Assembly: GCA_023667145.1 (NCBI GenBank)
Contig: JAMPAQ010000003.1
Span: forward strand, 21,307-85,306
DNA length: 64,000 nt
Origin: Pseudoflavonifractor sp.
GTDB lineage: Bacteria; Bacteroidota; Bacteroidia; Bacteroidales; Muribaculaceae
Direction of reading: 5' to 3'
The notes below the pieces were generated by a model, which saw only the letters and a program-made list of their open reading frames with translations, was not told the origin of the DNA and searched no databases. Shown here piece by piece: positions 60,535-64,000 of the stretch; positions within the stretch are counted from its first letter, which is position 1; each line of letters starts with the position of its first letter. Position numbers and translations under genes: made by a program.

Positions 60535-61961
60535 GCTGCGGCTTGAATGTGGTGGCAGATGATGAGCGTTGCGGCGAGCAAGACGACATAGACACCGGTC
60601 CATACTCGCCATGACCGGCGCTGGGTGCATGTCGCGGCGACATATACCGCAGCGGGGACGAGCATGGGGATGAAACTGAGACCGTAGCGCGACACGGTGC
60701 CGGCGACGCTGTAGGCCGGGACGAGCCACGCCAGGACAGCCCACAAGGTCCACGCGACGAGCATACGCGGCACGCGGCGCATACACGCGCCGATGAAGTA
60801 GAGTATCAGCGACCCGAGGGCGTACCATGGGTAGGCAAAGTGGGCGTAGGCGAGAGTCGGGCCGAAGATGGTGTCGCGTGTATAGTTCCAGGGAAACGGG
60901 ATGAGATACTGCGTGACGGCGCTTACCGGGAGCCACAGCAGCTTGCGCCACTGCGGCCAGTAGAAGTAGTCGTTGTCGACATACTCCTCGTAAGCCTCAT
61001 GTCCCGGGCTGTGACCGAAGAAATATCCGTGTTCGGCGTATGTGCCGACGAGCGAGTCGTTGATTATATCCTCGGGCGCGGTCTCGGTCGATACGTAGAC
61101 ACGCACGAGTATCCATGCCACGGCACATAGGGAGATGAGGATGGCCGTGTAGGTGAGCCTGCGACGCGTGGATGTGGCCATGGCCATGATCAGGATGCCC
61201 ACCGCTACTATATATATGTACTGGAATCTCGCCATGGCAAGCAACAGGATGCCGACAGTGAAGCATCCGACAGCCAAGGCACGGACGGTGCGGTCGGCAA
61301 ATGGCCGGGGGATGCCGGTGATGGTAAGCGCACACATTGTCATGCCGAGAGCCACGGAGGCGTCCTTGAGCAGGACGGTGCCTGAGTTGAGGTAGTAGCA
61401 GACACCGGCGGTCATGATCATGGCGCAAGTCGTGAGCCACTGCGGGGAACGGTCGGTCAGCCCGCGCAACAGGCGCTCTGTCACCACTCCCGACACGACC
61501 ACCGAGGCGAGTATCATGACCATGTTGGAGACAATCAGCGGGAATATCGAGATGCCGGTGATGTCCCAGATACGGGCAAAGTGGCGGTAGAGCGTCAGCT
61601 TGGTGTGGACGGGGCTCGCGGCCCCGGGGGTGACGGTCTGGAGTGCCGAGTAGAAGTAGTCGCGGGCATCGGGGTTGGCGAGGTCAGGCTGCATGACGGT
61701 CGTCCCGGACGCGGTGGTGAAATACCACACGTTGACTATGACACCGATGGCGAGGACGGTCGTCGCCGACAGCAGCGTCCACCATCCCGCTGAATTGTGG
61801 GCGCGTGTGTACTGGTAGAGCAGCGACACGGCTATCCATACGCCGGTCAATGAGCCTACCGTCGTCCACAGGCCGTCGCCGGGCCAGACGAGCGCGGCGG
61901 TAAAGACCAGCGCGACGTAGGCCAACTGTGCCCATGCGAATGATCGGTCGTTGAAACTCAT
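60531..61961 (-). CDS. Multi-spanning membrane protein of the glycan cluster
   Basis: 476 residues from the ATG at 61961 with about 11-12 hydrophobic helices. I do not recognise a family with certainty. The layout (large loop with HGYFFGHSPGHEAYEEYVDN, then WPQWRKLLWLPVSAVTQYLIPFPWNY) recalls O-antigen polymerase/ligase or membrane glycosyltransferase proteins. It is the first gene of the four-gene cluster. A longer frame to 62045 would start upstream of the -7 element TATCTTTG (61996-61989). Confidence 0.65.
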   Translation of the reverse strand: MSFNDRSFAWAQLAYVALVFTAALVWPGDGLWTTVGSLTGVWIAVSLLYQYTRAHNSAGWWTLLSATTVLAIGVIVNVWYFTTASGTTVMQPDLANPDARDYFYSALQTVTPGAASPVHTKLTLYRHFARIWDITGISIFPLIVSNMVMILASVVVSGVVTERLLRGLTDRSPQWLTTCAMIMTAGVCYYLNSGTVLLKDASVALGMTMCALTITGIPRPFADRTVRALAVGCFTVGILLLAMARFQYIYIVAVGILIMAMATSTRRRLTYTAILISLCAVAWILVRVYVSTETAPEDIINDSLVGTYAEHGYFFGHSPGHEAYEEYVDNDYFYWPQWRKLLWLPVSAVTQYLIPFPWNYTRDTIFGPTLAYAHFAYPWYALGSLILYFIGACMRRVPRMLVAWTLWAVLAWLVPAYSVAGTVSRYGLSFIPMLVPAAVYVAATCTQRRSWRVWTGVYVVLLAATLIICHHIQAAA

Positions 61962-61988
61962 CGTAAGCGGTTGTTGTAAAGCGGGGAG

Positions 61989-61996
61989 CAAAGATA
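61989..61996 (-). promoter_or_regulatory. -7 element of the glycan cluster
   Basis: Minus-strand TATCTTTG, start near 61982, leader about 20 nt. No clear -33. Confidence 0.45.
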
Positions 61997-62033
61997 GCGC
62001 ATATCGCCAACGTGTGCAAGACGCGACTGCGTT

Positions 62034-62063
62034 TTTGATTTTCACAAATTTTCAGTAAGTTTG
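62034..62063 (+). promoter_or_regulatory. Promoter of the acyltransferase pair
   Basis: TTTG (62034-62037), 18 bp, TAAGTTTG (62056-62063); start near 62070, 13 nt before the ATG at 62083. Confidence 0.6.
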
Positions 62064-62082
62064 CATCCGCAAGTAATGACTG

Positions 62083-62979
62083 ATGGAAAATAACGGTAAT
62101 CAGACGGCTGAAAACGGCATAGGCGACGAGGTGATAAAAATCGACGTCGGCGGCGTGCTGCGCTCGCGAATGCCACGGCTGTCGCGCCTTATCCCCAGGG
62201 CGCTTGTGCGCAAGCTGGAGGAGATTGTCTGTCAGGACAAGCTCAACCGTCTCCTTGAGAATAACCGGGGAAAGCGGGATGCCGAGTTTTGCCAGGGGGT
62301 ATTCCGGGACCTCAACATATCATACGATGTGGTAGGGGAGGAAAATCTGCCCCCGGTCGCTGACCGTCGCGTGACCATCATGTGCAACCACCCTCTCGGA
62401 GGTCTCGACGGCATGGTGCTTATCGACTACTTCACCCGGCGCTATGGCCCGGGCGTGAGATTTGTGGTCAATGACTTGCTGATGGCCGTGAGACCGCTTG
62501 CCGGGGTCTTTGTCCCGGTCAACAAGCACGGTCGGCAGTCGCGACGCTCGCTTGAGTTGACGCGGAGCGTGTTTGAGGGCGACAATCCCGTGATAGTCTT
62601 TCCGGCGGGGCTGGTGTCGCGCTTACAGCCCGACGGCTCCATCAGAGACCTTGAGTGGCAGAAGTCGTTTGTGCAACGCAGCATCGAGAGCCGCCGCGAC
62701 ATCATCCCGGTGCATTTCGGCGGTCAAAACTCGCCGTTTTTCTATAAATTTGCCAAGAAAAGGCAGCGTCTCGGACTCAAATTCAATATCGAGATGATAT
62801 ATTTGCCCCGTGAGGTGTTTAATAACGAGAATGCCCGGTTTACCGTGACTATAGGTCAGGTGATACCTTGGGGCAAGCTCAAGGGTGGCCGCAACGCAAG
62901 GGCCGAGGCCGCCTCGATAAAGAAATTAGTGTATGGATTGCCTGGCGATGCCGACGGCGCGGACAACATGCGCGTATAA
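62083..62979 (+). CDS. glsA: Lysophospholipid-type acyltransferase, probably GlsA of glycine lipid synthesis
   Basis: 298 residues, PlsC-like. CNHPLGGLDG holds the HX(4-5)D catalytic pair (His103, Asp109), FVPVNKHGRQSRRS the second motif and VIVFPAGLVSR the third. It acylates the hydroxyl of a 3-hydroxyacyl-glycine in glycine lipids, by analogy with the GlsA/GlsB pair of Bacteroides. It precedes the N-acyltransferase gene by 17 bp. A role in ornithine-lipid-like or phosphatidic acid synthesis is the alternative. Confidence 0.75.
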   Translation: MENNGNQTAENGIGDEVIKIDVGGVLRSRMPRLSRLIPRALVRKLEEIVCQDKLNRLLENNRGKRDAEFCQGVFRDLNISYDVVGEENLPPVADRRVTIMCNHPLGGLDGMVLIDYFTRRYGPGVRFVVNDLLMAVRPLAGVFVPVNKHGRQSRRSLELTRSVFEGDNPVIVFPAGLVSRLQPDGSIRDLEWQKSFVQRSIESRRDIIPVHFGGQNSPFFYKFAKKRQRLGLKFNIEMIYLPREVFNNENARFTVTIGQVIPWGKLKGGRNARAEAASIKKLVYGLPGDADGADNMRV

Positions 62980-62996
62980 ACGGAACATAATTACCA

Positions 62997-63926
62997 ATGG
63001 CTGATAAGATAATAGAACCCGTAAGCGAGGAGGAGCTGCTGGCCGAACTGACACCCGAACGGTTGCTCCGCCCCACCAACAAAGGAAACAACGAGATATA
63101 TATCGTCGACGCGCATGAGGCCCCGGCGGTGATGCGTGAGATAGGCCGATTGCGCGAGATTGCCTTCCGCACAGCGGGTGGCGGCACGGGCAAGGCGTGT
63201 GACATCGACGAGTTTGACACGATGACACCACCGTGCCGGCAGCTGATAGTGTGGAATCCCGATGAGCGGGAGATTATCGGGGGCTACAGGTATATAACAG
63301 GCAAGGACATACGCCTCGACAACGCGGGGCGGCCACGCATCGCCACGAGCCACATGTTTGACTTCTCGCCCGAGTTTATCGAGCGCTATCTGCCGTCGAC
63401 CATCGAGCTTGGGCGTTCGTTTGTCAGGCTGGAGTATCAGTCGACGCGCAAGGACGCGAGGGCAATATATGCCCTCGATAACCTGTGGGACGGCCTCGGG
63501 GCGCTCACCGTCGTGCATCCCGAGATAAGATACCTCTTTGGCAAGGTGACAATGTATCCGAGCTACTCGGCTGAGTGCCGCAACATGATACTCTATTTCC
63601 TCCTAAAGCATTTCCCCGACCCTGAACATCTTGTGACACCGATAAAGCCTCTTGACACCGGCATGGACATCGCGGCTATGGAGTCCCTGTTTACCGGGAC
63701 CTCGTTTAAGGAGGACTACAAGATACTCAATAGGGCTATCCGTGACCACGGCTACAACATCCCGCCGCTCGTCAATGCCTACATGAGCTTGTCGCCGACA
63801 ATGAAGATGTTTGGGACGGCGATCAACGATGAGTTTGGCGACGTGGAGGAGAGCGGAATATTCTTTGCGATATCGGAAATCTTTGAGGAGAAAAAGCAGC
63901 GCCATATCGGCACATATCACGTCTGA
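62997..63926 (+). CDS. glsB: GNAT-type N-acyltransferase, probably GlsB
   Basis: 309 residues of the OlsB/GlsB-like Acetyltransf_5 type. IYIVDAHEAPAVMREIGRLREIAFRTAGGGTG, CDIDEFD, IIGGYRYITG and TIELGRSFVRLEYQ follow the family order. It would join a 3-hydroxy fatty acid from acyl-ACP to glycine, the first step of glycine lipids. Neighbouring glsA supplies the second acylation. The last 74 bases of the window hold no gene. Confidence 0.78.
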   Translation: MADKIIEPVSEEELLAELTPERLLRPTNKGNNEIYIVDAHEAPAVMREIGRLREIAFRTAGGGTGKACDIDEFDTMTPPCRQLIVWNPDEREIIGGYRYITGKDIRLDNAGRPRIATSHMFDFSPEFIERYLPSTIELGRSFVRLEYQSTRKDARAIYALDNLWDGLGALTVVHPEIRYLFGKVTMYPSYSAECRNMILYFLLKHFPDPEHLVTPIKPLDTGMDIAAMESLFTGTSFKEDYKILNRAIRDHGYNIPPLVNAYMSLSPTMKMFGTAINDEFGDVEESGIFFAISEIFEEKKQRHIGTYHV

Positions 63927-64000
63927 CGGTGTCTGCGGGAACGACAACGGGGGTGTGTCAAAATTCATGGCACGCCCTCCTTGCATAACCTGCTGAAAAC

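Noticed and set aside
1..64000. tRNA or rRNA genes
   Set aside because: No T-loop/anticodon-like pattern or rRNA-like stretch was recognised by eye; a covariance scan would be needed to exclude a tRNA fully.

Overview
The window comes from a fairly GC-rich member of the Bacteroidales. The evidence is three SusC/SusD pairs, DUF4494/DUF3098/DUF4492 proteins, lipoproteins with 'SC' lipoboxes, T9SS-like C-terminal domains, promoters of the TTTG-N(18-23)-TANNTTTG type, and an almost complete absence of Shine-Dalgarno sites. A gut Muribaculaceae-like lineage fits best, but that is inference from protein style; no rRNA gene is present.

Layout. 1-8.4 kb, housekeeping on the minus strand: 3'-truncated ilvD with a candidate attenuator and leader peptide, an OmpA-type porin, transketolase, a FucP-like sugar MFS transporter, YggS and a DUF4494 protein. 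8.4-25.8 kb, nutrient uptake: two minus-strand susC/susD operons (the first with two extra lipoproteins) and one plus-strand susC/susD pair. All three susC genes share a two-block 5' leader. The 1.5 kb between the divergent susC genes holds no gene but carries a large inverted repeat and tandem repeats. 25.8-27.4 kb: an AAA/DUF4143 ATPase bracketed by arrays of a 23/33-bp direct repeat. 27.6-38.9 kb: DUF4492-cydA-cydB, a YigZ protein, the minus-strand operon ftsX-DUF3098-uppP-truB-queA, miaB, and a small membrane protein with a succinyl-CoA-type CoA transferase. 39.0-41.3 kb: a two-gene Septu-like (PtuA/PtuB) defence module. 41.7-43.3 kb: a secreted beta-helix protein and a T9SS-like partner. 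43.6-52.4 kb: a BtuB/BtuG-like surface uptake operon and a 1448-residue modular GH31 alpha-glucosidase. 53.0-57.9 kb: a BASS-type transporter, a Crp/Fnr regulator, and a DUF6377 membrane regulator flanked by three small transcription-unit-like intergenic elements. 58.0-62.0 kb: a four-gene glycan cluster. 62.1-63.9 kb: an acyltransferase pair resembling the glycine-lipid genes.

How it fits together. Energy metabolism (cytochrome bd oxidase, CoA transferase for succinate/propionate fermentation), outer-membrane scavenging (SusCD, BtuBG-like, GH31) and envelope building (UppP, FtsX, glycan cluster, aminolipid acyltransferases) are those of a saccharolytic gut anaerobe. The most unusual elements are non-coding: the small-RNA-like units with shared micro-ORFs around the DUF6377 regulator, the repeat-bracketed ATPase cassette, the susC leader family with an inversion-competent arrangement, and the ilv attenuator.
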